64,000 bases of DNA, from NCBI RefSeq assembly GCF_019393635.1, contig NC_057861.1:741944732-742008731 (forward strand), in the 5' to 3' direction. The stretch's first letter is position 1. Every line of letters starts with the position of its first letter. This DNA is from Dromiciops gliroides. Lineage: Eukaryota > Chordata > Mammalia > Microbiotheria > Microbiotheriidae. Positions 23,906 to 34,894 of this stretch are shown here, piece by piece. The notes under the pieces are model-generated. The model made no database searches, was not told the origin of the DNA, and saw only the letters and a program-made list of their open reading frames with translations. A program made the position numbers and the translations under genes.

Positions 23906-25679
23906 TCCCCCACTACATTTTACTTAATCAGCAAGGATTTTTTACAAAATAAAAGTTTACAATATAGATCACTGTAGAGATGTAATATAATATGTAGTAC
24001 AGGAGACTGCCAGAAACCCAGCTTCGGGTCAGGAAGACTGGGCTCCAGCCCTGCAGTTGTATGACTCTAAGGCAAGTGACCCGTGGGGGGCCCTGGCCAC
24101 TCTCTCAAATTGGAAGAAGCAGAACAGCCATTGGCCTGCATTAGAAGAAAGTATTGAGAGTTTCCTCACTGTGGGCTCCTTAGATTCATGGAATCACAGG
24201 CCTGAACCACAAATATTTAGTACCTCTGACAGAATGAAGGAATGCTTTCCTTTCTGTCTTAGCCCTCCAGTGCCTGCTACTTAACAGGTAAATGTTTAAT
24301 AAATGCCTCCTGATGACTGGAGTGGCAGGACCTCTATCTATGACAGGGAGAGGCACTTAACCCTCTGGTCTCCGGCTTTATGAGCAAAAAGGAGGGGGTT
24401 AGACCCAATGGCCTTGAAGGTAGATTCCTGGTCTGGAGATGTGATCTGCAATCTCTCCATCTCTCTTCCTATCATGGACTGGCTGCTAATTTAATAGCAA
24501 GATGCTTGACTCCCAGCCATAAACTTCAATCCTCCCTCCACCCAAGTTCCCCAGGGAACACTTCAGTGTTTAAAAATGCCCCATGATGCCCAAAGAAGAA
24601 GCGGGGAGATAAGCCAGCATAGAAAACGGTTCTGTTTGCGGCATAATCATCTTCTCAATTGTAAAAGAAGAACTTGAAGAGGCACAGAAAAGCCCAGATG
24701 GCCTGTCAGTTAACTCCCTTCACTTTTAGAAAACACATCACACGAGGAGGAAACTGGGATCAGAAAACTCCATTTAGGCTGGGCCATGCCAGGGAGGAAA
24801 GGTCGCCTTTGGAGTCCAGAGAACAAACAGAAGACTATTGTTTCCCTCCCCTCCAAGAAGATGAATTCCGAAAACACTCCAGTGATAAACAAACACGCTG
24901 AAGAGACTAGAATGGGACTGGTCCACGAGGGAAAATAGTGGGGTTTAGGGAGTCTCTGTCTCTTTCCGTTTATTCTTTTCAGAAGAACCCCCCCCCCCCA
25001 GCTCTTTGAATTCTTTGGTCATTGATGTGTTTACAACTTGTCAATTACAAGGCCTTGTGTCCGTTCTTACAAAGGTAAATGAGGGTGAATCCACGTCAAA
25101 ACATACAGAGCCAAGGGACAGACACCAGATTGGGCAGAAGTGAAGTCCTACAAGGACCCAGCCCCACTCCAGGCTGTGCCAATGAATTTTAAGTGAAAAT
25201 AAATGCCCACACAGTCATGGGCGGAGGGATCCCGCTCACCGGAGAGGGAAGCCGGAGCAAAGAGGGAGGAAGGCAGGGCCATCCCGAGCACCCCTGCAGC
25301 TTCGGGCATCTCCCCACACACTCCCTGGCTCTGTTCCCATGTGGTTGGGAGCGTAGGACTACCCCCTACTCCTAAAGAGCAACAGGCAAAGTGGGAAACT
25401 GAGAGGAGGATCCGAGAGGAGCAAGGAGACCACGCGTGGGTGGAGAAGAGTGAGGTGAAAGCCTGGCGCTCCTTAATGCCTCAGCCTCTCTCCAGCCTAA
25501 GGGGTGCCCTCCACCACCATCAGCACCGTCGTCATCATCACACTATCACCTCCGCCACCGCCCCCTGGCCCCCCGCAAGCAGGGAAGGTGCCCTTCCTGG
25601 CCGGTCTGGGACCCCCCATGCCCCAGGCCTCAGGCGTGCTTTTTCTCGGGTGGCTCAGGGATCTTCCATCCTTTTTCCT
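23906..25679. other. PXK intron 1: no gene
   Basis: A weak forward MIR scrap near 24000-24115 and an L2-like tail at 24255-24325 (GTAAATGTTTAATAAATGCC). From about 25200 the sequence turns GC-rich as it nears the PXK island. A 210-codon plus-strand frame at 25203-25835 is antisense to PXK and compositional. Confidence 0.5.
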
Positions 25680-26460
25680 CCCTTCCCCAGGGTCGGGAGC
25701 CCCGCCCCCGCCGGCGCTGCCACTTTCCGGTGCTCACTTCGGCCGAGCAAACATGAGACGCCTGGTGTGTACAGCGCGGTTGGCGCGGGCATTACAAGGC
25801 TTCCTCTCCGCCGGGGGGGGGCGCCCCGGGCATAGTGGGGCGTCGCGGGGAGGGGGGCGCGGGGGGGGCCCGGGGCGCCCGGGCAGAGGCAGGAGGCAGG
25901 GGCTGGGAAGCCCGCTCGGGGCAGGACGAGCGGGGGCCCCCCGGCCGCCCCCGGAGGGCCCGGCGTCGGCCCCGGCGCCGCGCCCGCCGCGGAGGCCCGG
26001 CCCGGGCTGCTCACCGTGTGCGAGTGCAGGCTCTGGCTCGCCTCGATGCCCGCGCTCAGCGGCGCCGTGTCGTCCAGCAGCACCTTGCCGGCCGGCGGCT
26101 TCTCCATGAACGCCATCGCCGCCTGCCCTCCTCCTCCTCCTCCTCCTCCTCCTCCCCCTCCTCCTCCTCCGCGGGCCGGCGGCCGCCAGAGCCTCCGCCC
26201 GCCCCGGCCCGCCCCGAGCCCGGCCCGGCCCAGCTCAGCCCGGCCCGGCCCCGCGCCGCCCGCCAGGCCCTAGCGCCGCCCGCGCGCCCTCGGCAGCCCC
26301 CGGCCCCGCCCCCGGCCCGGGGAGGGAGGGGGGAAAGGAGGGAGGCCCCGCCCCCCTACCTGGGGACGGAGGGAGGAAAGGAAGAGGAAGGCCACGCCCC
26401 CTACCCGGGGAGGGAAGGAGGAAAGGATTGATGCCCCGCCTCCTGGCCTGGCCCCACCCT
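25680..26460. promoter_or_regulatory. PXK: CpG island and 5' UTR of PXK
   Basis: Very GC-rich, CpG-dense block centred on PXK exon 1. Just upstream of the start codon, the minus strand carries a (GGA)n run (plus strand CTC repeats, 26130-26170) that would be in the 5' UTR. Repeated CCCGGCCC and CCCCGCCCC blocks up to about 26460 fit a TATA-less SP/KLF-type promoter. The start site is not resolved. Confidence 0.8.
26015..26116 (-). CDS. PXK: PXK, first coding exon
   Basis: PXK is a PX-domain protein with a kinase-like domain, found on endosomes and tied to receptor trafficking. On the minus strand ATG at 26116-26114, in a strong context (GGCGGCGATGGCG), opens MAFMEKPPAGKVLLDDTA and then PLSAGIEASQSLHSHT, ending exactly at a donor ACG|GTGAGC. 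The human protein begins MAFMEKPPAGKVLLDDTV and continues IEASQSLQSHTEYIIRV from memory, so the next exon should begin with EYIIRV. This exon is 102 coding bases in phase 0. I searched the window to its left edge for that exon and did not find it, so intron 1 seems to be at least 26 kb. The GC-rich frames on the other strand here are shadows. Confidence 0.93.
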
Positions 26461-28310
26461 CCTCCTTGACTGACACCCCCCCATACACATACATACACAC
26501 CCCCGCACGTCATTCGCGGCCCGCAGCCCAGGGTCCAGCCCCTTTCCCGCTCCTGCCCGGGGCTCCTCCCCATGGTCCCTCGGAAGCCCTCCTGCCCACC
26601 CCCCCCTCCCCGGGAAGGACCTGGGGACACACCCGGGACTGGCCTTAGGGGGTATGGGGTCCCCCCACCCCCTGAAATGGGGGACGCCCCGGCCCCCTAG
26701 AAGCTTACGTTCTAATTGAGGGTAGGGAAGGGGCGGGTGGGCGGCACCCGCAGGATTGGGGCGATCCTGCCCTGGGTCCGCAGGAGGCACTCTGGTATTT
26801 ACCTGTGGGACCCGGGACTCAGTTTCCTCATCTGTAAGATGAGGGGCTGGCCTAGATGGCTTCGGGGGGGCCCTTCCAGCTCTGACGCCCCGAGATCCTA
26901 TGACCATTTCTGGGGGTCACCTAATGCCCTGCGTCCCGCAAGTGTTTCTGTCTCGGGCACTCGGAGAATCAACGGTGAGTGCCAGTGAGGCACGCACCCC
27001 CAGGCAGCCTTGGCACTATCGGACCCCGTGTCTGCCTGAAGGTGGCAAAGATCTGGGGCTCCCCGCTCCACCCGGGTGCAAACAGGCTCTGCTCACGGTG
27101 GAGTAGGTGGAGGTCGGCCCGTGCAGCAAATTCCGGCTCAGAAGTCTCTGAGGACGTTCGGTAAAATGAGGCAGTGGGGGAAAACCCACCCAGACCGCCT
27201 GCCTGCCTTTGGAACCCAAACGCCTGGATTCGAATCCCATCCTGCTGCCACCCAAAAAATCCTGGGTCGGTGGGTGGATGGGGGCGGCAGGAATTCACCC
27301 CTCTGAAACTCCCTTTCCTAGTTGTAAAACGCTGGCAATGGGGCTAGGGGATGTCTCTGAGGTCCCCTGTGGATGTGCTTTCCATCCTAAAGGAGATTTC
27401 TCCAGTGAAGGATGATCCAGGAAGTACATTTACTATTCTCTATTCTCTCATCATCACATTTCTAAGAGGAAAACAATCACCCATCGCCCCCCCAACTTAG
27501 CTGGGCACAACAGACACATCTCCGCAGGACCTAAGTGTGTGCTCCGCTGGCATAGTTTTTGAGATCCCTGACTGACCTCCACAAGCCAGGGGTGGAGGGG
27601 GGAAGGCCACTTAATGCTCAAGGCTGCATTTGCTTCCTTAGTGACCTAGCTGAACATACATACCCTCCAGGAACAGTCTCAGTGACTCGATCAGGCTCAC
27701 ATGAGCCATTCTGAGACTGTGGCTCCTTATTTCAGTTCTTCCACAGCAGGGCTGGGATGAGTAGATAATGGTTAAAGAGAGAGGGGAGGAAGACCAGGAA
27801 TTAGACCTGGAGACTAGAGATGCAAAGGTTGGGCGAGTGGAGAAAACCCAAACCATACCCATACACCCTAAAGCCGACAAAATTAGGAAAAGGAAACTGA
27901 AACTGATTTAAGTAGCATTGGATGGAAGGCTGCCAAGGCTCAACTGTGGCCTTCCCCTCCTGCTGTTCTATTCCAAAGCTCCCAATAGGGGGAACCTCAC
28001 CTGGCAAAAAACGGACAAATGTCAACCTATCTATTCACCCTTGAAAATCTGAACAATCTGTAGGCCTGTTAGGGCTCCTGGACCCCTAACTCTATCCGGG
28101 CCCTCAAGATTGGACTTCGGCCATCCTTTGGTTGGGGTCATAGGTATGAGCCTCCAGTAGGGGCCTCCCCCCATCTACTGACTGGAATCAACTTAACTTT
28201 TCTTATTCCTCACTAAACTGTCTCAAACTGCATCGGGAATTGTAGGCCCATCGACCTTCCTCACACAAAGGATGCTGATTCACATTTACACTGCCCTTCG
28301 TAAGCTGAGA
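26461..28310. other. Upstream of PXK: MIR fragments and unassigned sequence
   Basis: Forward MIR-type pieces are at about 26780-26900 (CTCAGTTTCCTCATCTGTAA) and 27160-27390 (TGGATTCGAATCCCATCCTG). The block 27820-28260 looks unlike the SINE/L2/MIR background but I cannot assign it. Confidence 0.4.
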
Positions 28311-28620
28311 GTGTTTCTCTCATAACTTCAGAGATAGGCTTTCACTCATTTACAGAGGAGGAAACTGAGGTGTAGAGAAGGTGCCAGGACATGCTTTCTC
28401 CCAGTTAGTAAATGAAAAGCCTTTCCCGAAGAGCAAAATCCCTCTTCTCCTTTGCTGACAAATGCGTTTTCTTTCCTTTCCTATTATTTCCAGGATTCCT
28501 AATTGTACTAAATGTGGGTTCTTCCTTCACCAGCATAAATGACAACCGTTTTTATCAACCAATCAGCAAGCGTCCATTAAGCACCTACTGCACACTAACT
28601 CAGTAGGTGATTTTTCTGAG
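28310..28620 (-). repeat. Reverse MIR and L2 fragments
   Basis: TTTACAGAGGAGGAAACTGA at 28351 is reverse MIR core. CCAATCAGCAAGCGTCCATT and AAGCACCTACTGCACACTAA at 28558 are a short reverse L2 terminus. Confidence 0.5.
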
Positions 28621-29029
28621 CCACTAGGCTGGAAATTCAGCACTCTGAATCCCACCTGGTGAGGACAAATTCAGTATGTCTGTCTACCTTGGTAAGTCCA
28701 ATGGGAGCCAGTGCCCCATTGAGCATGGCCTTCAAGAAGTTGCTGTAACAATTTAAAGGACGTTAAAGGACAGAATCACAGAGAACACCCAATCCCACCA
28801 AAGGCTGAACAAGAATCCCTTCTTCCATAATGAGCAAGTAACCGAGCAGCCTTTGCTCAGAGGCCTTTTTCTTCACTTTGCACACTTCTGAGCTTGCTAA
28901 GAATACCTGTTAGAACTCATGACACGATCGCTCCAAAAACCATCCAAATAACGCCATAGGACAATTCCTAGAGCAGCAAAATCCACAGAAGAATGTCCTG
29001 AAATCATCTTCCAATCAAGGACAGCTTGG

Positions 29030-31391
29030 AAAGTCAGAAGGAGGGAGCTGCTGTGCTGAGACAGGAGTGGAGCCCAACCCCACAGTCACCCTGACACAGA
29101 TAGATCCAGTCCCAGGAAGGCCTCGCAAGACAAGCAGACCCCCAGAGCCTCTGAATCAGCTGAAGCACCAGTGTTGTCTGGAACTAAGCTCACAGTCTGG
29201 TGAGAGGCTGAGCCCTGGGCAGGGGGGAGACTACAGGGGTCTATGCTGGTGCTGAGGCACAACTTGGGTTTTTCACCCCTGCTGAGAACCAGGAGGTAGG
29301 CTTGAGTAGCAGTGGCCCAGGTGGGGGAGGGGCACAGGCTCATCAGAGCTAACAACCACAACACACAAAGCTGGTTGATTAGCAAGTTGGTCTGGGGTCA
29401 TCTAAGGACCAGGGAACAGGCCAGGCAAGTGAAGAACCTGATCCTCCTTAAATCATACTACTTCTGTAGAACCACCTGTGGGGCTTGTCAACCAGAGCTA
29501 CCAGCCAATTAGCTTGGAGCTGTGTGTGTGTGTGTGTTTATGGCCCTGTTTCCTGTTGGGGAGGAGGCTTCTTCGAGGAGGAAGGAAGCATTGGGGTCTT
29601 TTGGGTTGCTGACCTGGGTTTGGAGAGGTCAGATGATGGGGTCTCTTAGAAATAGTTAGATCTTTACCTCTCTCTATCTTCTCACCTACTTCTGATTCCT
29701 CTTTAATAAAGTCATAAAAGTCTAAACTCTTGCTAAAGCTTTTAATCTGGGGTGACCACTCATTAGATTTTAGACATCATAGCTAGAATCTTAGCCCCTT
29801 ACAGACATCATCTTCCAAAAAATTGTCAGGGAAAATTGCCCTGATATTCTAGAAGCAGAAGGTAAAATAGAAATTGAAAGAATCCACCAATCACCTCCTG
29901 AAAGAGATCCCAAAAGGAAAACCCCCAGGAATATTATAGCCAAATTCCAGAGCTCTCAGGTCAAGGAGAAAATATTGCAAACTGCCAAAAAGAAAGAATT
30001 CAAGTACTCTGGAGCCCCAGTCAGGATAGCACAAGATCTAGCAGCTTCTACATTAAAGGACCGGAGGGCATGGAATATGATATTCCAGAGGGCAAAGGAA
30101 TTGGGATTACAACCAAGAATCATGTATCCAGCAAAACTGCGTATTAGCTTTCAGAGGAAAAAATGGGACTTCAATGAAAAAGAGGACTTTCAGGTATTCA
30201 TAATGAAAAGACATGAACTGAATGGCAAATTTGATTTCCAAATACAAGACCCTAGAGAACCATAAAAAATTGGAGTTGGGGGACATACCTGGGGTCATGC
30301 AGTGGGTGACTGTCTTGTATCTGAGGCCAGGTTTTGGCTGGGATCCCCGTGTCCAGGGGGGATGCTTTGTCCATTGTGTCACCTAGCTGCCCCATGATGA
30401 CATCTTTAGGGTAAAATTGAGCGGTGAGGGGGATGCACTGGGGGAGGGCGAAGGGCAGAGGTGAAATCCTACATGAAAGAAACAGGAAAAGGCTTATGGA
30501 GTGGGGGAAGAGATGGGGGAGGAATGGGGCAGTAAATGAATTTTACACTCATCAGAATAGTCTCAAAGGCCTTAATCTCATCAGAGTTGCATCAAGGAGG
30601 GAATAACATACACACTCAATTGGGTGGAGTAAACTATCTAACCCTGCAGGAAAATAGGAGGGGAAGGGGATAAAGAGTGAGGGGCAAAAGAAGGGAGGAC
30701 AGATTGGGGGAGGGGACAGACAGAAGCAAATCCCTTTTGAAGAGGGATAGGATGAAAGAAGATAGATAATAGAATAAATACCATGGGGAAGGGAATAGGA
30801 TGGAATGGAAACAGTTAACAATAGTAATCATGAAAAAGAGAAAAGGGGGAAAATTGTACAAAAAAATTTTTATAGCAACTCTTTGTGGTGGCTAAGAATT
30901 GGGAATCAAGGGAATATCCATCAATTGAGGAATGATTGAGGAAGCTGTAGTATATGATTGTAGTGAAATGGCATTGTGCTATAGGAAATGACAAACAGGA
31001 TGATCCCAGAAAAACCTGGAAAGACTTTCATGAACTGATGTATAGTGAAGTAAGCAGAACTGGAGGACATTGTGCATAGTGACAGCAGTATTGTTTGATG
31101 AGCAATTGTGAATGACTTAACTACTCTCAGCAATACAATGATCCAAGACAATCCCAAGGGACAAATGAAGTATACTATCCACCCCCATAGAAAGAACTGA
31201 AAAAAGAGCACTTGTAGATTGTACATATATAACCTATATCAGATTGGTTGCTGTCTTGCGGAGGGGGGAAGAAAGGGAGGGAGGGAGAAAAAATTTGGAA
31301 CTCTAAATCTTATGAAAATGAATGTTGAAAACTACCCTTATATGAAACTGTAAAAAATAAAATAAATGTTTGTTGCATTGAAAAAAAAAAA
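29030..31391 (+). mobile_element. HAL1 (half-LINE) element, interrupted by an LTR
   Basis: Left part: L1/HAL1-type 5' UTR (GACAGGAGTGGAGCCCAACC). After an LTR (29465-29803), the frame gives L1 ORF1-like sequence: KIVRENCPDILEAEGKIEIE, PRNIIAKFQSSQVKEKIL, LKDRRAWNMIFQRAKE, PRIMYPAKLRI (about 29805-30265), as in the RRM and C-terminal domain of L1 ORF1p. There is no reverse transcriptase after it. Instead a ~600-bp 3' UTR follows, then from about 30870 a remnant of the L1 ORF2 C-terminus, a G-rich stretch and a poly-A tail. HAL1 elements are ORF1-only relatives of L1. The N-terminal half of ORF1 is missing around the LTR. Confidence 0.75.
29465..29803 (+). mobile_element. LTR (solo) within the HAL1, same group as the LTR at 55392-55761
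   Basis: The 3' part (AATAAAGTCATAAAAGTCTA, ACTCTTGCTAAAGCTT, ACCACTCATTAGATTTTAGA, ending TTACA) is close to the LTR at 55392-55761. A likely 5' end is TGTAGAACCACC. I see no matching 4-bp duplication, so the left limit is tentative. No internal retroviral sequence is attached: it is a fossil. Confidence 0.6.
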
Positions 31392-33120
31392 GAGTGGGGC
31401 ACTTATTCTCTGAAGCAAGAAAAGAGAACAATGGAAATTTTAAGCCCTGAGCAAGAGGAAAACCAAGCATGGTGAAAAAAAGCAATTTGGAGGACTCTTA
31501 TTTCCCTAATGTAAAGTCAATAAATACTGTGATGAAGCAGCAGAGCAACACATAGTTAGTCAACTTTTCAAAGGGTGTTTTAATATAAATACTTTAAAGA
31601 TATAATTTTGTAGCAATTTTCTTTGGGATTAAATTGGTCTCTGAATCATAGTCTAAAATTATAGAAGAAAAAAAGACTAATAAGCCCACAGAAAATGAAA
31701 AATCTACCATTACCTAAAAATTACCAGTGGGTACCTAAATGACTTCTGCTCATTCTAGGACAATAAATAAGTCAGTTAAGCAAAGCAGTGGTGTCTTCGA
31801 TGAGGCCATTCCCCTGGTCCAAAAACTCAAATTTGCCACCCATAAAAAGGAATGCATGACAGTTCACCAATACGGAAATGTTTCTAATAAGAGCATAAAA
31901 ATCTGTTAACCAATTTTCCAGCACATTAGGCAGAAATTGCACAAGATGAGTATTCCTTTCCACAGCAGTCAAAAAAAGATCACGGACTGCTGAGTTCAGT
32001 ATTGCACCTAATATAATTTGGTCTGAGTTGTCATTCTTTTTATGCTGATTCATATATGACCCGGTTCACAGTCACCTCTCAGTCTCCTGAGCATTTTCTA
32101 ATATGCAGGTGAACCGTGCCGGACACTTCACCTTTCCTTCTTCCTCTGCTACACAGAGCCCATGGAAGAACGTACCCTGAGAAAGCTCTAAGTGGTCAGT
32201 CTTTTGATGGGCTTGGCTTCATTCTAGCAAAGGCACAGATGGATGGAGGACATGATTCTGGGTAAAACTGACAACTCACCACTCTCTGCACAAGACTCTG
32301 GGCTGGACTCTCTGCTCCAGGGTTTTGTTCCTATAAATTTGATCCAGAGAGCCAAAGAAGCAGAGGCATCTGGGAAGCTACAGGTTGGGAATGTTCTTAT
32401 GGAGAAGTCAGACCTGCAAATAACAGAAAGTGAAGCCTAGGCACAGCAATAACCAGCGCTTCTAGCTTGGGCCCACACAGCTTTTCATGTTCAGAGTCAT
32501 TCTGTCAGTTATTCTGCACACTAACTCAGCAGTAACTGAAAGCAAACTTTGGGCTGATTAGTCATGGCTGGCATTAATTAACAAATGACATTCATTTACA
32601 TTTCCTTCCACGCTCTATTTATTTGGAGCAGGGTTTCAGATGGGCATCCATTTAGTTTCGGAGAGTTGTAAAGAGAGAAGAGCAGTTCTGGTCTCAAACA
32701 GTGGTAAAGCTGCGCGTTAGGGCGAAGCATGAGCACTGCATGGGGTCTCACATTTCTGATCCCCTGCACCAATCCTCCTCCTCTGCGGTTTAAGTCCCAG
32801 GGGATTGACATAGACTAGGAAACTGACCCAAATTCCAAAAAGAAATTTGGAGGCTATCTTAATTATACCAAAGTTGAATCGTCTTTGCACTGGAAAGGTT
32901 CTGGTCGTTGCTTCTGCCTAATCAAATCCCAGGATGGCCAAGGAAGGAGTCAGAGACCTGCCCTTTGGGGCATCTCTGTCCCCTGCTGCCCTCTAGTGAC
33001 TAGAGCGATTCCCACCTGTCAATCAAAGACGTACTTCCTGCTACCAAGGACTTGGGTTTTCATTCCTTTCTAGCAGTGGTTAATAGACGGCACCTGATCC
33101 ATCTTCAATCTTAGATATGC
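31392..33120. other. Unassigned stretch with one unidentified minus-strand frame
   Basis: No SINE, L2 or MIR copy is visible in about 1.7 kb, unusual for this window. The only notable content is the 93-codon frame at 31772-32053. Confidence 0.5.
31772..32053 (-). pseudogene. Unidentified 93-codon frame, possible retrocopy or relic exon
   Basis: The frame opens MNQHKKNDNSDQIILGAI and continues AVRDLFLTAVERNTHLVQF, LENWLTDFYALIRN, NCHAFLFMGGKFEFLDQ to a stop. Composition is protein-like (mixed charge, regularly spaced Leu/Val/Phe) rather than repeat-derived. The same phase continues upstream with readable residues (CPARFTCILENAQETER) broken by stops, and the downstream sequence is AT-rich like a 3' UTR. 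I do not recognise the family. It may be a decayed retrocopy, a relic exon or chance. Confidence 0.3.
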
Positions 33121-33124
33121 AGGC

Positions 33125-33652
33125 TGTGATGTTTAAAATCTAAATGTGTTGTCTAAAAAAATCTAGCGTGTGGTCCCCTTAAATTAGAAGCTTTAGCACC
33201 AGTCTTTGGGCATTAAGCATTTATTAAAGCATATCAGGGATTCTTGTGGAATTCAGAAAGTTAAGAAAAGGCCTATCTAGCCTAGTGTCAGCCGGGTCGG
33301 GTTCTCCCTCAAGTCCTCCACCATGTACCTGCTTCAACTACGAAAACTCTCCTCAAACTGAGTGTGGAAGCTTTTTATGGGTCTGGAGCATGGGCGGTCC
33401 TTACACACTGCTTCAAGCTGATTGGTTAGCATCACCCAAACCCATTGTTCACTGGACTTGAAGGTGGTCTCCAGTTGAGTTCAAAGTCCTTGGCTTCTGA
33501 GAACAATACCTCCTTAAGGGCCAGCCAGGTGTGGTTACAATCTAATTAACTCCAAGTAAGCTAATCAGCAGTCAATCCCTCTCACTTAATTCAATCAGTT
33601 TAATCTCCAGGTGAGCCTTTGAGTATCTGCCAAATCCCATTATTTTCTCACA
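33125..33652 (-). mobile_element. Solo LTR with 4-bp target duplication
   Basis: On the minus strand it runs from TGTGAGAAAATAATGGG to ...TTAAACATCACA (528 bp), flanked by AGGC on both sides (33121-33124 and 33653-33656). It shows a TATA-like CCCATAAAAAGC and a polyadenylation signal AATAAATGCTTAATG in the expected order (U3, R, U5). The 4-bp duplication fits a gamma-type (class I) endogenous retrovirus. The internal part is gone: a fossil formed by LTR-LTR recombination. Confidence 0.8.
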
Positions 33653-33944
33653 AGGCCCAAGATAATCATGGTACTTAGAACCTTTGGGAAACCAACCCAG
33701 CTGAGCCAAGGGATCTACCACTGCTATCACCACAACAACCGGTTTCCAGCCCTTGCCCTGGTCTTCTCTGGCACCTGGAACACACCCCCTCCTCACCTCC
33801 ACCCTTAAGGAGCCCTTGTTGCCTCTGAAACCCAGTTCTAGATGACACGAAGCCTTCTTTGGTTTCCCGGTGAGCTCGTGCCCGCCCTCCCCATAACCAT
33901 CTCGGAGCATTGTGTACATAAGATGCATATACTTGCACGTATAC

Positions 33945-34040
33945 CTGCTGTCTCCATTAGAAAGTAAGCTCCTTTTTTGCTAGCACAATGCCTGCCACAG
34001 GGTAAGTGCATGATAAATATTTACTGATCATTGATGAGGG
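33945..34040 (+). repeat. L2 3' end
   Basis: TTAGAAAGTAAGCTCCTTTT, GCACAATGCCTGCCACAGGG, AAGTGCATGATAAATATTTA. Confidence 0.6.
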
Positions 34041-34890
34041 GGACTAGTCAGATAGTGCTATACGAGAATCATAGAATATTTTTCTGCAGCATATGAAAGG
34101 AGTATAAGTATGGGAACACAAGAAATGATGCAGCACATACATACGGACAACCATTCAAAGAACAAACAAAATCTGGAAAACCCAATGGAACAATTCAGGA
34201 AGAGAAAGAGAAGCATTAAGGCCCCTTGTGTTCTTCAAAGTTAACATGCACAATCCCCTTTAATAAACTAACAAAGTTTTTGGTTTTGTGTCCCCTTTTT
34301 TTCATTCTTGCTTGTATCTTCTGGTGTTTTTGGTTGCTGGATGGTTTTTCTTGATGGTTACTAAGATGAAATTTAAAAAAAATCATCCAGCCTTCCCTTC
34401 TATTACAGACTTTCATTTTGGAGGTAGCAGATACTTATATATACAGAACCATTTGACTCCACCTCACCAATAAGAATGGGGCATCTTTAATTAGAGCTGA
34501 GTTTAAGACTTATTGGAGACCCAGAGACCTGGAGTCCCAATGCAGGGAGGGTTGTTTATAACTTAAAACACCCAGGAATTTCATTTCATTACTTTTTGGG
34601 GGGAGCGGGGGAGGCAGGTTATATGGTGTTATTAGCAATGCACTCTGACTGTCATGGAATTAATACCAGTAGTTCTAAAAATAAGCTTTAAAAAGAGAAA
34701 CAGTTTACTCCAGACTCCTAATTACCAGGGAAACTAGACAAGAATGTGGATGGTTTAGTCCCCAGATAGTGCCACCACTATTGGCAAAAGAAATCAAAAT
34801 TCACGTGCTACTGATGATGGCATCAGTAAGTTCATCTTTGTATATGAAGAACAAGCTGCTTTGATGCTATCTTTGAAATTATTTATTGTG
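34041..34890. other. No recognised feature
   Basis: AT-rich, no named repeat or gene. Confidence 0.45.
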
Positions 34891-34894
34891 GTTT

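Noticed and set aside
1-26014. Second coding exon of PXK
   Set aside because: I looked on the minus strand for a segment starting EYIIRVQRG after an acceptor and found none, so it is probably beyond the left edge.
25203-26431. Long overlapping plus-strand frames of about 200 codons and minus-strand frames up to 168 codons around the PXK island
   Set aside because: They are rich in Pro, Arg, Gly and Ala, lie in all frames of a stop-poor CpG island, and are antisense to or beyond the recognised PXK exon. No family resemblance.
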